Assembly (NCBI RefSeq): GCF_022695515.1
Contig: NZ_JALDPT010000001.1
Span: forward strand, 1 to 64,000
From: Phenylobacterium aquaticum
Lineage (GTDB): Bacteria; Pseudomonadota; Alphaproteobacteria; Caulobacterales; Caulobacteraceae
Length of the DNA stretch: 64,000 nucleotides
Reading direction: 5' to 3'
Part shown: piece by piece, positions 45,594 through 55,744 of the stretch
Position numbering within the stretch: position 1 is the stretch's first letter
How the letters are laid out: every line of letters starts with the position of its first letter
Made by a program: the position numbers and the translations under genes
The notes under the pieces: generated by a model
What the model was told of the DNA's origin: nothing
Seen by the model: only the letters and a program-made list of their open reading frames with translations
Database searches by the model: none

Positions 45594-45848
45594 ATGGAGA
45601 CCTGGACCTATTCGGTCGTGCCGGTTCCGGGTGGCTGGGCGGTCGAACAACCTTCGGGCCTACCGCTCATGTTCCTCTCCGGGGGGCGCGCGGAAGCCAA
45701 GGCCAAGCAACTCGCCCAACAGGCGGCCGCCCAGGGTGGTTGCGCCGAGGTCCTTGTGTTCGATCGCGACAAAAGGCTCCTGGCCCGCCGGCGATACGCC
45801 CAGCATTTCGCCCCTCAGGTCTCCGAAGCGCCGCCACGAGCGGGATGA
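45594..45848 (+). CDS. Small DUF2188-like protein
   Basis: 84-aa cytoplasmic protein: TYSVVPVPGGWAVEQPSG, then RAEAKAKQLAQQAAAQGG and AEVLVFDRDKRLLARRRY. The GGW strand plus AEA helix plus terminal strand is the plan of DUF2188-like proteins, as in the 18215 product. GGGAGG lies before the ATG. Function unknown. Confidence 0.6.
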   Translation: METWTYSVVPVPGGWAVEQPSGLPLMFLSGGRAEAKAKQLAQQAAAQGGCAEVLVFDRDKRLLARRRYAQHFAPQVSEAPPRAG

Positions 45849-45915
45849 GGGCGAGGCGCGATCTCCCGCGTAAGCCCTTTAGGACCCGAGTGTCTGGGCG
45901 GGGGGACGGAGTCTT

Positions 45916-46296
45916 ATGGGTCGCGAGGTCGTCCTGGTCGTGGAAGACGACCCCGCATGCCGGGACCTGATCTCTGAGATCCTGGCGGACGCCGGCTATG
46001 ACTGCTTGCAGGCCGACGGCGGCCGGGCGGCCATCGCGCTGATGGCGCGACGGCCGGACGTGCTGCTGACCGATCTGTTGATGCCGGACAAGGACGGCGT
46101 CGAAGTGATTATGGAAGTCCGGCGGCGCTGGCCCTCGACCCGGATCGTGGCGATTAGCGGCGGCTTCGGCTTCATCGAAGTCAGCCAGCTTCTCCGTACG
46201 GCCGCCATGCTCGGCGCTGACGCTACGCTACCCAAGCCGTTCACGAGCGCGCAACTCGTGGAGTGCGTGGCTGGAGCGCTCTCGGGACGCTCATAG
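45916..46296 (+). CDS. Single-domain response regulator (CheY-like)
   Basis: 126-aa receiver with VVLVVEDDPACRDLI, phospho-acceptor LLTDLLMPDKDG, switch Ser (VAISGGFGF) and Lys (ATLPKPF). No output domain and no adjacent kinase. More like a stand-alone CheY or Spo0F-type relay protein than the two paralogous receivers at 14640 and 59228. Confidence 0.82.
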   Translation: MGREVVLVVEDDPACRDLISEILADAGYDCLQADGGRAAIALMARRPDVLLTDLLMPDKDGVEVIMEVRRRWPSTRIVAISGGFGFIEVSQLLRTAAMLGADATLPKPFTSAQLVECVAGALSGRS

Positions 46297-46430
46297 CGTG
46301 CAAGCGGCCTCATCGGGGGGCGCCGACGTGACTGCTGGACGGCCAGCGGGCGTGGGAGGCAGCATGGGGGCTGATCTGGTTGGCGAGAGCGTGGGGGAAA
46401 AGCAAGTAGCCGCCAAACGGGGCAGTTTGC

Positions 46431-46480
46431 TGAGTATGTCCGTCCCCGAGAGCAGTGAGTATGTCCGTCCCCGAGAGCAG
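46431..46480. repeat. Two exact tandem copies of a 25-bp unit
   Basis: The 25-bp unit starts TGAGTATGTCCGTCCCC and ends GAGAGCAG. It occurs at 46431-46455 and 46456-46480 without any mismatch. Two copies only, no spacers, so it is not a CRISPR. Confidence 0.8.
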
Positions 46481-46819
46481 AATGCAGCACGCCACTAATC
46501 CACAGCCTAAACCTTCCAATAATGGTAATGTTTAATGAAGCTAGCCGCAGGCTACAGGACCGACCACCCGAGTGACGCTGATCCCGATCCTATCGTGGCG
46601 GGGTTCTGACGACAGTTTGTTCTATAATTCCACCTGTATATAAAATGGGCGCCACAGCCGTGGGCGGGTCTAACCTTTTCCTCTCATGCAGAAAGCAAGC
46701 ATTCTGCACATTATACCAAATTCTAGGTAGTTTTTTCCGCATACCCAGGATTTGCATTGTCCCCACCGCGACATTCGCGGAATTGACGCAAAACGTCGCC
46801 GCGTGCGACTGGCCGATTA

Positions 46820-46829
46820 TGTATATACA
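46820..46829. promoter_or_regulatory. HutC-like box before the TonB-PepSY operon
   Basis: TGTATATACA, a perfect palindrome (extended to ATGTATATACAT at 46819-46830), lies 102 bp before the receptor start. It differs by one base from TGTATAGACA in the hutI-hutF gap. HutC-type GntR repressors recognise boxes of this kind. Confidence 0.5.
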
Positions 46830-46931
46830 TGACTTGACAGCGGGTTGTGATCGACGGGAGAACCGCAGCACGTCGGATGCGCAGACGAGGGTCGGGGGCG
46901 TGTCCGGGATGGCCTAGAGGGGGTGTAAGTC

Positions 46932-49619
46932 ATGAACCTGACGTCGAAGCGGCTCCTGTTTGCGAGCGCATGCATAATGCTGGCGGCGACCGGCACGTCG
47001 GCCCTAGCCGCAGACGCCGCTGGGGCGGACGTCGCGGAAGTTATCGTCACCGGAAGCCGGATCAAGCACGCCGACATCACCGGAGTCGGGCCCGCGACCG
47101 TCGTCACCGAAGAGGCCATCTCGCGCACCGGTGTGGCTAATGTGGAGACGCTTTTGCAACGCCTGCCCGCCTCGGCCGGCAACGCCGGCGGTCAGACCAA
47201 CGCCTACTGGACTGGCAACGGCTACGGCACCGCCCAGGTCAACCTGCGGGGCCTAGGAATCAACCGAACCCTGGTGCTGCTCAACGGCCGCCGCGTGGTC
47301 TACGGCGGCACCGGCGCCAACAGCGCGGTGGACCTGAACACCATTCCCGCGGCCATCATCGGCCGCATCGACGTCCTTAAGGACGGGGCCTCGGCAATCT
47401 ACGGCGCCGACGCGGTGGCCGGTGTCGTTAACATCATCACCCGTACGGACTTCGAGGGCGTGCAGGTCACCGGCAAGTACGGCGTCACCGATAAGGGCGA
47501 CGGCGAGGAGTTTACCGGCGACCTGCTCTGGGGCCAGCGCGGTGAGCGAGGCGGCTTCACCGCGGCGCTCAACTATCAGAAGACCAAGCCGGTCAACATG
47601 GCCGACCGTGAGCCGTGCGGCCTGGGCGAGGTCGGCGGCCAGTTGGTCTGCGTCGGCAGCGCCTCGACCATCGGCGGCCGAGCCGTGCTCCCGAACGGCC
47701 AGCAGATCAACTTCAACCAGACACTTGGTGGAAACGGCAACTTCTTCGAGCCTTACAGCGCGGCCAAGCACAACTTCAACTCTAACCCCTTTTTGAACGC
47801 GGTCAGCGCCATCGAGCGGATCAGCGTGGGCGTGTTTGGGGACTACGACCTCACCGACAATGTGCAGATGTTCGGCGAGTTCATGTTCACGAACCGCAAG
47901 ACCGACCAGATCGCCACGCCCGGCACGCTCCGAAACCTGTCGATCGCCGCGACCAATCCCACCAATCCGACGGGGCAGAACATCGTCCTGATCCAGCGGC
48001 GTCTAGCCGAGCCGGGTCCGCGGCAGTTCTTCCAGGAGACGGACACTTGGCGGCTGGTCGGCGGCGCGCGCGGCAAGTTCGCGGGTGACTGGACTTGGGA
48101 GGTCGCTGGCAACTGGGGTAAGACGACCGGGGTCGACGGCTCGACCAACATCGCCAACCTGCAGCGGGTGGGGGAAACTTTGAACCCGGCCGTCTGCAGT
48201 GCAGCGGCGAACGCCACCATCCCCTGCGGTGACTATCTCGGCTTCGGCGACCTGACACCGCAGGTGTTGAAGTACATCCTGGCGACCACCCGCGACACGG
48301 GCGGCAACGAACAGAAGAGCGTCACCGCCGACGTCACCGGCACCCTCTTCCAATTGCCGGCCGGCCCTCTGGCTGCGGCGGCGGGCGTCGTCTACCGCGA
48401 GGAAATCGGCTACCGGAACCCGGATCAGCTGACCGTCCTGGGCATAGCTAACACCAACCAGCAGTCGCCGATCCGCGGCCAGGTGAAGACCAAGGAGGCT
48501 TATCTTGAGCTCTCCGCACCCCTGCTGGCCGACCTGCCGATGGCCCAGCGCGTGGAGCTCAACGGCGCCGTCCGTTACTCGGACTACGACCTTTTCGGCG
48601 ACAATGTCACCTACAAGGTCGGCCTCAACTGGACGGTCATGCAGGGGCTAAGGCTTCGGGCCACCTACGGCACCGGCTTCCGCATCCCGAGCGTTCCGGA
48701 GCTGTTCGGCGGCGTAGCCGAAGGCAACTTGACGACCACCGACCCCTGCAGCCGCTACTCGACCAGCAGCAACGCCACTCTGGTCGCCAATTGCCGCGCC
48801 TCGGGCGTCCCGGCTGGGTACGTCCAGTTGGGCAACACCGTGCTCACCACCGTCGGCGGCAACCAGAACCTGCAACCTGAAAAGTCGGAGAACCTGACCC
48901 TCGGCGCAGTCTTCCAGCCGACCTTCGTGAGTGGGCTTTCAGTGACGGTCGATTATTTCGACATCCAGATCACGGACGCCATTCGCAACATCCCGGGCTC
49001 GACGAAGCTGTCGGTCTGCTACGCCAGCCCGAATCTGTCGCACCCGTTCTGCTCGCCCGCCAACTTCCGCCGAAGCCCCCTGACCGGCGAGGTAAACTTC
49101 CTCTCCTCACAGCCCAGCAACGCGGGCAAGGAAGTCATGAAGGGTGTGGACTTCGGGGTCCGCTATACGCGCGATATTGGGTCGCTTCGCGCCGAGCTCG
49201 ACTGGAACACCACCTACCTCGCTAAGTACGAGATCACCCCGTTTCTGGGCGCCGACCCGATCATCTTTGACGGGCGGATCGGCGGCGGCAACGGCGGCTA
49301 TCCGCACTGGCGCTCAAACGCCGCCCTCACGGTCTCGGACACCAACTGGAACGCCAGCTGGTCCGTGCAGATGATCGGCAAGGCGAAGGACTTCAACGCC
49401 GCGCCGACGGCCATCGGATCGACGACGTCCAACGTCTTCTACCACTTCGTGCAAGCGTCCTACCGCATCAACGAGAAGGCCAATGTGGCTGTGGGCATCG
49501 ACAACCTGTTCGATAAGGACGCGCCGTTCATCCAGAGCTGGACCGACGCCAACACCGACACCATGACCTACGACCTGCTGGGTCGCCGGGGTTACGTGCG
49601 CCTGCAGTACACGTTCTAG
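46932..49619 (+). CDS. TonB-dependent receptor
   Basis: 895-aa outer-membrane receptor of the large caulobacterial type. The signal peptide (LLFASACIMLAATGTSALA) is followed by the TonB-box-like region VAEVIVTGSRIKHADITG, the plug (VNLRGLGINRTLVLLNGRRV, DVLKDGASAIYGADAVAGVV) and a 22-strand barrel ending VRLQYTF. Receptors of this group take up diverse nutrients. The two following PepSY genes and the HutC-like box suggest a substrate linked to histidine, perhaps a metal complex. The frame is intact. Confidence 0.9.
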   Translation: MNLTSKRLLFASACIMLAATGTSALAADAAGADVAEVIVTGSRIKHADITGVGPATVVTEEAISRTGVANVETLLQRLPASAGNAGGQTNAYWTGNGYGTAQVNLRGLGINRTLVLLNGRRVVYGGTGANSAVDLNTIPAAIIGRIDVLKDGASAIYGADAVAGVVNIITRTDFEGVQVTGKYGVTDKGDGEEFTGDLLWGQRGERGGFTAALNYQKTKPVNMADREPCGLGEVGGQLVCVGSASTIGGRAVLPNGQQINFNQTLGGNGNFFEPYSAAKHNFNSNPFLNAVSAIERISVGVFGDYDLTDNVQMFGEFMFTNRKTDQIATPGTLRNLSIAATNPTNPTGQNIVLIQRRLAEPGPRQFFQETDTWRLVGGARGKFAGDWTWEVAGNWGKTTGVDGSTNIANLQRVGETLNPAVCSAAANATIPCGDYLGFGDLTPQVLKYILATTRDTGGNEQKSVTADVTGTLFQLPAGPLAAAAGVVYREEIGYRNPDQLTVLGIANTNQQSPIRGQVKTKEAYLELSAPLLADLPMAQRVELNGAVRYSDYDLFGDNVTYKVGLNWTVMQGLRLRATYGTGFRIPSVPELFGGVAEGNLTTTDPCSRYSTSSNATLVANCRASGVPAGYVQLGNTVLTTVGGNQNLQPEKSENLTLGAVFQPTFVSGLSVTVDYFDIQITDAIRNIPGSTKLSVCYASPNLSHPFCSPANFRRSPLTGEVNFLSSQPSNAGKEVMKGVDFGVRYTRDIGSLRAELDWNTTYLAKYEITPFLGADPIIFDGRIGGGNGGYPHWRSNAALTVSDTNWNASWSVQMIGKAKDFNAAPTAIGSTTSNVFYHFVQASYRINEKANVAVGIDNLFDKDAPFIQSWTDANTDTMTYDLLGRRGYVRLQYTF

Positions 49620-49690
49620 CGGTCGCACGATCAGGCGTCGGCGGCGTGTCCCATAGCCGTCGGCGCCCGAACTTTTCTTGAGAGGACCAA

Positions 49691-50398
49691 ATGCGCTGGC
49701 CAGCCCTCGCGCGGACCACCCACAAGTGGCTCGCCCTGATCATCGCCGTCCAGGCGGTCTTCTGGACGCTGAGCGGCCTCTATATGAGCGCCGTCCACAT
49801 CGACATCATCCATGGGGACCGGCTGGTGAAGGCCGTCGCGCCGCAGCCGCTCGCGCTCGCGGGCCTCGTGGAGCCGGCGCATCTCGCGCACATGGCGCCC
49901 GGCTTGAAGTCCCTTCGGCTGGACACCCAGCTCGGCAAGCCTGTCTACATCGTCGAGACGACAGCCGGCCACGACCTGTTCGACGCCCGAACGGGCCGCG
50001 CCCTCTCACCCCTGGGCGAGGCCGACATCCGCGCGCGGGCCAAGGCGTTGTACGCCGGGGAGGGCGACATCGTCAGTCTCGAGCTGCTTACCAAGGTCCC
50101 GGGGGAGATCAAGTCGCGGCCGGCTCCGATCTGGCGGGCGGAGTTCGAGGGCGCGTGGCGGCCGACGTTCTACATCTCGCCGCAGACCGGCGAACTGGTC
50201 GCCAGGCGGCATGACCTCTGGCGGACCTACGACTTCGTCTGGATGTTCCACATCATGGACTACGAAAACCGGACGGACGTGAACAACATCCTGCTGCGCG
50301 TGGCGACCTGGATGGCCCTGGCGACGTCGCTCACCGGCGCCTGGCTGCTGCTTTACAGTTTCCGGCGGCGGCGCCGCGCGCGCAGATCGGTCGCGTGA
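49691..50398 (+). CDS. PepSY-associated membrane protein 1
   Basis: 235-aa protein with two membrane helices (N-terminal WLALIIAVQAVFWTLSGLYM, C-terminal ATWMALATSLTGAWLLLYSF) around a periplasmic PepSY-like domain (PQTGELVARRHDLWRTYDF-VWMFHIMDY). His residues of HKW and of FHIMDY could bind heme or metal. Similar proteins are found downstream of TonB receptors, and some act as ferric-reductase-like parts. It is 72 bp after the receptor and 4 bp before its paralogue. Confidence 0.75.
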   Translation: MRWPALARTTHKWLALIIAVQAVFWTLSGLYMSAVHIDIIHGDRLVKAVAPQPLALAGLVEPAHLAHMAPGLKSLRLDTQLGKPVYIVETTAGHDLFDARTGRALSPLGEADIRARAKALYAGEGDIVSLELLTKVPGEIKSRPAPIWRAEFEGAWRPTFYISPQTGELVARRHDLWRTYDFVWMFHIMDYENRTDVNNILLRVATWMALATSLTGAWLLLYSFRRRRRARRSVA

Positions 50399-50402
50399 CT
50401 TC

Positions 50403-51140
50403 ATGATCCTGTTCCTCCGATGGCTGCACAAATGGATCGGCCTGATCGTCGGCCTGCAGTTTGTGCTGTGGACCTTCAGCGGCGCGGCGATGGCGCTCCT
50501 CGACCACCACAAGGTCGCCGCCGAGGGCGTTATCCGCCCCCCGGCCGATGTCCCGCGCTTGGAGCAACCGGTGTCCCTGGCCCGCGTAGCCCAGGCCGCC
50601 GGCGCGCCGATCCTGCGGCTGGAGCTCAAGCCGCTGCAGGGCCGGTATGTCTATGAGGCGGCGACGACCGATGGCGTTCGCCTGATCGACGCCGCGGACG
50701 GCCGGCCTGTCGTCATCGACGCCGACCGCGCCCGGAGCCTGGCGGTGTCGGCCTATCGGGGCGCGGAACCGGTAAGGTCGGTGGCCCCGGTGACGGAAAG
50801 CACGTTCGAGACCCGCACCTTCGCTCGGCCGGTCTGGCGAGTCGAATTCGCCGACAAGGACCACACGGCGCTGTTCGTGTCGGCCGGGACCGGCCAGGTG
50901 CTGGGTGCGAAGAACGACGCCTGGCGGCTCTGGGACTTCGTCTGGATGATCCACATCATGGATTACACCAAGCGCGAGAGCTTCAATCATCCGCTGATCA
51001 TCACGGTGGCGACGGGGATCGTCTGGCTGGCGCTCAGCGGTCTTATCCTGCTCTTCCGCAGCTTCCGCAGGTCCGACTTCAGCTGGGTGCTCGATCCCAT
51101 CGCGCGGCTACGCGCCGCCGCCAAAACCGGCGCGCGGTAG
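50403..51140 (+). CDS. PepSY-associated membrane protein 2
   Basis: 245-aa paralogue of the preceding protein with the same plan: LHKWIGLIVGLQFVLWTFSG at the N-terminus, a periplasmic PepSY-like domain (GTGQVLGAKNDAWRLWDFVW then MIHIMDY) and a C-terminal helix. The matched HKW and HIMDY positions in both copies suggest a heterodimer or a two-heme pair. It ends 7 bp before the convergent hutD. Confidence 0.75.
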   Translation: MILFLRWLHKWIGLIVGLQFVLWTFSGAAMALLDHHKVAAEGVIRPPADVPRLEQPVSLARVAQAAGAPILRLELKPLQGRYVYEAATTDGVRLIDAADGRPVVIDADRARSLAVSAYRGAEPVRSVAPVTESTFETRTFARPVWRVEFADKDHTALFVSAGTGQVLGAKNDAWRLWDFVWMIHIMDYTKRESFNHPLIITVATGIVWLALSGLILLFRSFRRSDFSWVLDPIARLRAAAKTGAR

Positions 51141-51147
51141 CGCCGGC

Positions 51148-51725
51148 CTAGAGCGGGTAGAGCGCCACGAGGTACGCGACCGCCGCCGACGGACTGCGCA
51201 GCGTCAGCAACTGTCCAGCGCCGTGGCGGACGTGGGCGGCGTCCAGGGGGTCGAGGGTCAGGCCGGCCTCGGCCAGCGAGACCTGGCCGGCGGCGACGAA
51301 CAGCAGCATCAGATGGTCCCTCAACCGCAGGGCCGTTTCGCCTGACACCTCAAGCCGCTTCACCTGCGCGCGCCATTGTCCGCGACGGACCATGATATTC
51401 AGGTCGCGCGCGCGGGGGTCGTCAGCTTCGCGGCGGCGGCCGCGTCGCCCGGAAACGCGAGGGGCGGCGACGCCGGCGTCAGGTCGATCGGGTCGCGGCC
51501 GGCGACGGCCAGCCGGACGCCGCCCTCGAGCATCACCAGCGTCCGATCGACCTCCGGGAATGTGGAGAAGGGCCCGTCCGCGGCGATCTCGGCCATGCTG
51601 ACGCGCCAGTGGAAGTCCTCGAGGCCCGCGCCGGGCGGGGCGGCGGCGATCTCGGTGGTGACGCCGCCGCCGTTCTTCCAGGCGACCGCATGGCGGTCGG
51701 CTCCGGCCAGCCGCGTGACGATCAC
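51148..51725 (-). CDS. hutD: HutD family protein, frameshifted
   Basis: About 192-aa cupin-like HutD protein, found with many hut operons and thought to limit or tune histidine breakdown. The N-terminal half reads [17 protein letters not shown] and [19 protein letters not shown]. The C-terminal half in another frame reads [19 protein letters not shown] and [20 protein letters not shown]. The break is near 51405 in a GCGCGCGCGGGGG run. GTG 51725 overlaps the hutU stop (GTGA), so it is the last gene of the hut operon. Confidence 0.8.
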
Positions 51726-53389
51726 CCGACGATGCCCGGCAGGTCGAGGCCTTTCTCGCGGGCGACGCGCAGCGCGATTTCGTAGCCGGCATCGGCGTGG
51801 CGCATGACGCCGGTCGCCGGGTCGTTCCACAGCACGCGCGCGATGCGCCTGGCGGCCGCCTCGGTCCCGTCGCAGACGATGACCATGCCGGCGTGCTGCG
51901 AATAGCCCATGCCGACCCCGCCGCCGTGGTGCAGCGAGACCCAGGTCGCGCCCGAGGCGGTGTTGAGCAGGGCGTTGAGCAGCGGCCAGTCGGAGACCGC
52001 GTCGGAGCCGTCGCGCATGGCCTCGGTCTCGCGGTTGGGCGAGGCGACGGAGCCGGAGTCCAGGTGGTCGCGGCCGATGACGACGGGCGCCTTGAGCTCG
52101 CCCTTCGCCACCATCTCGTTGAACGCCAGGCCGAGCCGGTCGCGGTCGCCGAGGCCCACCCAGCAGATGCGCGCCGGCAGCCCCTGGAACTTGATCCGCT
52201 GGCCGGCCATGTCGAGCCAGTTGTGCAGGTGGGGATCGTCGGGGATCAGCTCCTTCACCTTGGCGTCGGTCTTGAAGATGTCTTCGGGGTCGCCGGAGAG
52301 CGCCACCCAGCGGAACGGCCCGACGCCCCGGCAGAACAGTGGACGAATGTAGGCCGGCACGAAGCCCGGGAAATCGAAGGCGTCGGTGACGCCCGCGTCC
52401 TTGGCGACCTGGCGGATATTGTTGCCGTAGTCGACCGTGGGAACCCCGGCCCGGCGGAACGCCAGCATCGACTGGACGTGCTCGGCCATGGAGGCGCGCG
52501 CCGCCTCTTCGACCTGGGTCGGGTCCTGCTCGCGCATCGCCGCCCAACGCTCCAGGGTCCAGCCCTTCGGCAGGTAGCCGTTGATCGGGTCGTGGGCCGA
52601 GGTCTGGTCGGTGAGGAGATCCGGCCGCACGCCGCGGGCGAAGATCTCCGGCAGCAGCTCGCACGCGTTGCCCAGCAAGCCGACTGAGACCGGCGCCTTG
52701 TCGCGGCAGGACTGTTCGATGATCTGGAGCGCCTCGTCGACGCTTTCGGTCGCGCGGTCGAGATAGCCGGTGCGCAGCCGCATCTCGATGCGCGAGGGCT
52801 GGCACTCGATCGCCAGGCACGAAGCGCCCGCCATCACCGCCGCTAGCGGCTGGGCCGCGCCCATGCCGCCCAAGCCCGCGGTCAGCAGCCAGCGGCCGGC
52901 GAGGTCCCCGGCGTAGTGCTGGCGGCCCATCTCCACGAAAGTCTCGTAGGTGCCCTGCACGATCCCCTGGGCGCCGATATAGATCCAGGAGCCGGCGGTC
53001 ATCTGGCCGTACATAGCCAGGCCTTTGCGATCGAGCTCGTTGAAGTGCTCCCAGGTCGCCCACTTGGGAACCAGGTTGGAATTGGCGATCAGCACCCGCG
53101 GCGCATCCGCGTGGGTCTTGAAGACGCCGACCGGCTTGCCGGACTGGATCAGCAGGGTCTCATCATCCTCCAGGCGGCGCAGGGTTTCAACGATCTTGTC
53201 GAAGCTCTCCCAGTCCCGGGCGGCGCGCCCTATGCCGCCATAGACGACCAGCTCTTCGGGGCGTTCGGCCACGTCCGGGTGCAGGTTGTTCATCAGCATG
53301 CGCAGCGGGGCCTCGGTGAGCCAGCTCTTGCAACTCAGCTCGGAGCCCATGGCGGGGCGGATCACGCGGGTGGGGTCGTTACGGGTCAT
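51722..53389 (-). CDS. hutU: Urocanate hydratase
   Basis: 555-aa cytoplasmic enzyme, second step of histidine degradation (urocanate to imidazolonepropionate), with tightly bound NAD+. Motifs: [55 protein letters not shown] and [18 protein letters not shown]. Length matches the family. Start ATG 53389 gives the standard N-terminus ([16 protein letters not shown]). It lies 14 bp after hutG and overlaps hutD. Confidence 0.96.
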   Translation of the reverse strand: MTRNDPTRVIRPAMGSELSCKSWLTEAPLRMLMNNLHPDVAERPEELVVYGGIGRAARDWESFDKIVETLRRLEDDETLLIQSGKPVGVFKTHADAPRVLIANSNLVPKWATWEHFNELDRKGLAMYGQMTAGSWIYIGAQGIVQGTYETFVEMGRQHYAGDLAGRWLLTAGLGGMGAAQPLAAVMAGASCLAIECQPSRIEMRLRTGYLDRATESVDEALQIIEQSCRDKAPVSVGLLGNACELLPEIFARGVRPDLLTDQTSAHDPINGYLPKGWTLERWAAMREQDPTQVEEAARASMAEHVQSMLAFRRAGVPTVDYGNNIRQVAKDAGVTDAFDFPGFVPAYIRPLFCRGVGPFRWVALSGDPEDIFKTDAKVKELIPDDPHLHNWLDMAGQRIKFQGLPARICWVGLGDRDRLGLAFNEMVAKGELKAPVVIGRDHLDSGSVASPNRETEAMRDGSDAVSDWPLLNALLNTASGATWVSLHHGGGVGMGYSQHAGMVIVCDGTEAAARRIARVLWNDPATGVMRHADAGYEIALRVAREKGLDLPGIVG

Positions 53390-53403
53390 GGGGCTCTTGG
53401 GGC

Positions 53404-54216
53404 TCAGGAACGGGTGAAGGCGAGCGCCGCCTTCAGGACGTCGGTGAGGACCGCGCGCATCGGCGCGGCGTGGTCGGGATCGAACGGCGACGGCCAGGTC
53501 TGCGGCGTCGGCGGCGCGTCGGGATCGTCCATGTAGCCGCGGCAGGCGAGCTCCATCTGGATCGCGTGCACGCCGGCCTCGGGCCGGCCATAGCGGCGAG
53601 TGGTCCAGCCGCCCTTGAAGCGGCCGTCGGTGACGCGGCTGAACGGACGAGCGTCGCAGGCCGTCTCGATCGCGGCGGTCAGGGAAGGGTCGCAACTCGC
53701 GCCGCCGTTGGTCCCGAGGTTGAAGTTCGGCAGCTCCCCCTCGAACAGCCGCGGCACCCGTGAGCGGATCGAATGGGCCTCGTACAACACCACCTTGCCG
53801 TGGCGCGTGCGAAGGCGATCGAGCTCCGCCCGCAGAGCGGCGTGGTAGGGCGTGAAATAGCGGTCCCGGCGCTGCGCGATCTCGCCCGCGTCGGGGGCTT
53901 CGCCGGGGCGATAGAGCGGCTCGCCGTCAAAGGTGGTGGTAGGGCAGAGGTCCGTCGTCGCCTGACCGGGATAGAGCGAGGCGCCCGAGGGGTCGCGATT
54001 GACGTCGATGACCGTCCGCGAGATCGCGGTGCGGACGGTAGTCGCGCCCAGGTCGGCCGCGAAGCCGTACAGCTCATCGACCCACCAGTCGGCGTCCTTG
54101 CGGGCGAGCCAGGGGGATGCGAGCCGCGCCTCGATCTCCGCCGGGATCTCCGTTCCGGTGTGCGGGAAGCTGACCACCAGGGGCGCGTCGCCGCGCGCGA
54201 CCTCGAGCCACCCCAT
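53404..54216 (-). CDS. hutG: N-formylglutamate deformylase
   Basis: 270-aa enzyme that releases formate from N-formylglutamate, the last step of the five-step hut pathway. Motifs: [64 protein letters not shown] and [11 protein letters not shown]. The pathway needs HutF (present at 57066) to make the formyl compound, which is consistent. It overlaps hutH by one base (TGATG). Confidence 0.93.
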   Translation of the reverse strand: MGWLEVARGDAPLVVSFPHTGTEIPAEIEARLASPWLARKDADWWVDELYGFAADLGATTVRTAISRTVIDVNRDPSGASLYPGQATTDLCPTTTFDGEPLYRPGEAPDAGEIAQRRDRYFTPYHAALRAELDRLRTRHGKVVLYEAHSIRSRVPRLFEGELPNFNLGTNGGASCDPSLTAAIETACDARPFSRVTDGRFKGGWTTRRYGRPEAGVHAIQMELACRGYMDDPDAPPTPQTWPSPFDPDHAAPMRAVLTDVLKAALAFTRS

Positions 54217-55733
54217 CAGGCTACCCCGGGCAGGGCGACGGCCGCGGCGGCGTCGATGATGTCACCCGAGCGGACCAGGTCGTTGGCGGTCTCCATGTCC
54301 GGGTGGAAATGACGGTCGTCCTCGAGCATGGGCACCCAGGCGCGCAGGGTCGCTCGCGCCGCCTCGAGCGCCGGGCTGGAGGCGACCGGCCGGTGGAAGT
54401 CGCAGCCCTGGGCGGCGGCCAGCAGTTCGATCCCGATCACGGCGGTGGCGTTGCGCACCATGGCGGGCAGCCGCGCGGCGGCGTGGGCCGCCATCGAGAC
54501 GTGATCTTCCTGGTTCGCCGAAGTCGGGATGGAGTCGACGCTGGCCGGATAGGCGCGCTGCTTGTTCTCCGAGACTAGGGCCGCGGCGGTCACCTGCGGG
54601 ATCATGAACCCGGAATTGAGCCCAGGCTTCGGCGTCAGGAACGCCGGCAGGCCGGAGAGCGCCGGGTCGACCAGCATGGCGATACGGCGCTCCGCGATCG
54701 AGCCGATCTCGCAGACCGCCAGCGCGATGATGTCAGCGGCGAAGGCGACCGGCTCGGCGTGGAAGTTGCCGCCGGAGAGCGCCTCGTCGGTGTCGGCGAA
54801 GATCAGCGGATTGTCCGACACGCCGTTGGCTTCGAAGGCCAGCGTTTGCGCGGCCTGGCGCAATATATCCAGCGCCGCGCCCATCACCTGCGGCTGGCAA
54901 CGCAGGCAGTAGGGGTCCTGCACGCGCTCGTCGTCCTTCAGGTGCGACGCGCGGATGGCTGAGCCGGCCATCAGATGGCGCAGGGCCGCTGCGGTCTCGA
55001 TTTGGCCGGGCTGGCGGCGCAGCAGGTGGATGCGGGGATCAAAGGGGGTGTCGGAGCCCTTTGCGGCCTCGGTCGCCAACGCCCCGGTGACCAGGGCGGT
55101 CTGGAAGAGGCGCTCGGCGTCGAACAGGCCGGCCAGCGCATAGGCGGTGGAGAACTGCGTGCCGTTCAGCAGCGCCAGACCTTCCTTGGGCCCCAGTGCC
55201 AGCGGGGCGAGGCCGGCCTGCTTCAGCGCCTCAGCCGCCGGGCGGCGAACGCCCGCAGCCTCGATGTCGCCGACCCCGATCATCGCCGCCGCCATGTGCG
55301 CCAGTGGGGCCAGATCCCCGGAGGCGCCGACCGACCCCTGGCTCGGCACGACCGGCGTGAGGCCGGCCGTGATCATCCTCTCCAGCAGGGCGACGGTCGC
55401 CGGCTGCACGCCGGAAGCGCCCTGCGCCAGGCTGGCCAGCTTCAGCGCCATCATCAAGCGCGCGACGGCGGTTGGCGCGGGATCGCCGGTCCCGGCGGCG
55501 TGGGACAGCACGATGTTGCGTTGTAGGGTGGCGAGGTCGCCGGCTGCGACGCGGACATTGGCGAGCTTCCCAAAGCCGGTGTTGATCCCATAGACCGGCT
55601 CGCCGCGCGCGAGGATCCGGGCGACGGCGGCGGCGCTTTGGGCGATCGGGCCGGCGGCGGCGGGGTCCAGCCTGACGCCCGCGCCGCGATAGATCTCCCG
55701 CCACGCCGCGAGCGGCGTCGCCCCTGGCCGCAT
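54216..55733 (-). CDS. hutH: Histidine ammonia-lyase
   Basis: 505-aa cytoplasmic enzyme that removes ammonia from histidine to give urocanate. The MIO cofactor arises from the Ala-Ser-Gly in [14 protein letters not shown]. Other motifs: [22 protein letters not shown] and [12 protein letters not shown]. Start ATG 55733 lies 11 bp after the hutI stop; the longer frame runs back into hutI. Confidence 0.96.
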   Translation of the reverse strand: MRPGATPLAAWREIYRGAGVRLDPAAAGPIAQSAAAVARILARGEPVYGINTGFGKLANVRVAAGDLATLQRNIVLSHAAGTGDPAPTAVARLMMALKLASLAQGASGVQPATVALLERMITAGLTPVVPSQGSVGASGDLAPLAHMAAAMIGVGDIEAAGVRRPAAEALKQAGLAPLALGPKEGLALLNGTQFSTAYALAGLFDAERLFQTALVTGALATEAAKGSDTPFDPRIHLLRRQPGQIETAAALRHLMAGSAIRASHLKDDERVQDPYCLRCQPQVMGAALDILRQAAQTLAFEANGVSDNPLIFADTDEALSGGNFHAEPVAFAADIIALAVCEIGSIAERRIAMLVDPALSGLPAFLTPKPGLNSGFMIPQVTAAALVSENKQRAYPASVDSIPTSANQEDHVSMAAHAAARLPAMVRNATAVIGIELLAAAQGCDFHRPVASSPALEAARATLRAWVPMLEDDRHFHPDMETANDLVRSGDIIDAAAAVALPGVA

Positions 55734-55744
55734 CAGCACTTCAG

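Larger units (their letters stand above)
46297..46931. other. 635-bp AT-richer intergenic region
   Basis: Longest gene-free stretch of the window, with clearly lower GC from about 46500 to 46850 than its neighbours. It holds the 25-bp tandem repeat at 46431-46480 and the TGTATATACA box before the TonB receptor. A 93-codon frame on the minus strand (46590-46871) has no domain and is probably chance. The low GC suggests an insertion scar or imported DNA. Confidence 0.5.

Noticed and set aside
46431..46480. Possible CRISPR
   Set aside because: Only two head-to-tail copies with no spacers and no cas genes in the window.
46590..46871. Minus-strand frame of 93 codons in the intergenic region
   Set aside because: No start signal, no domain and overlaps the receptor's control region; chance frame in AT-richer DNA.
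51399..53063. Minus-strand frame of 554 codons
   Set aside because: Most of it is an alternative frame inside hutU. Only its last part is real and belongs to hutD, whose frameshift creates the apparent long frame.
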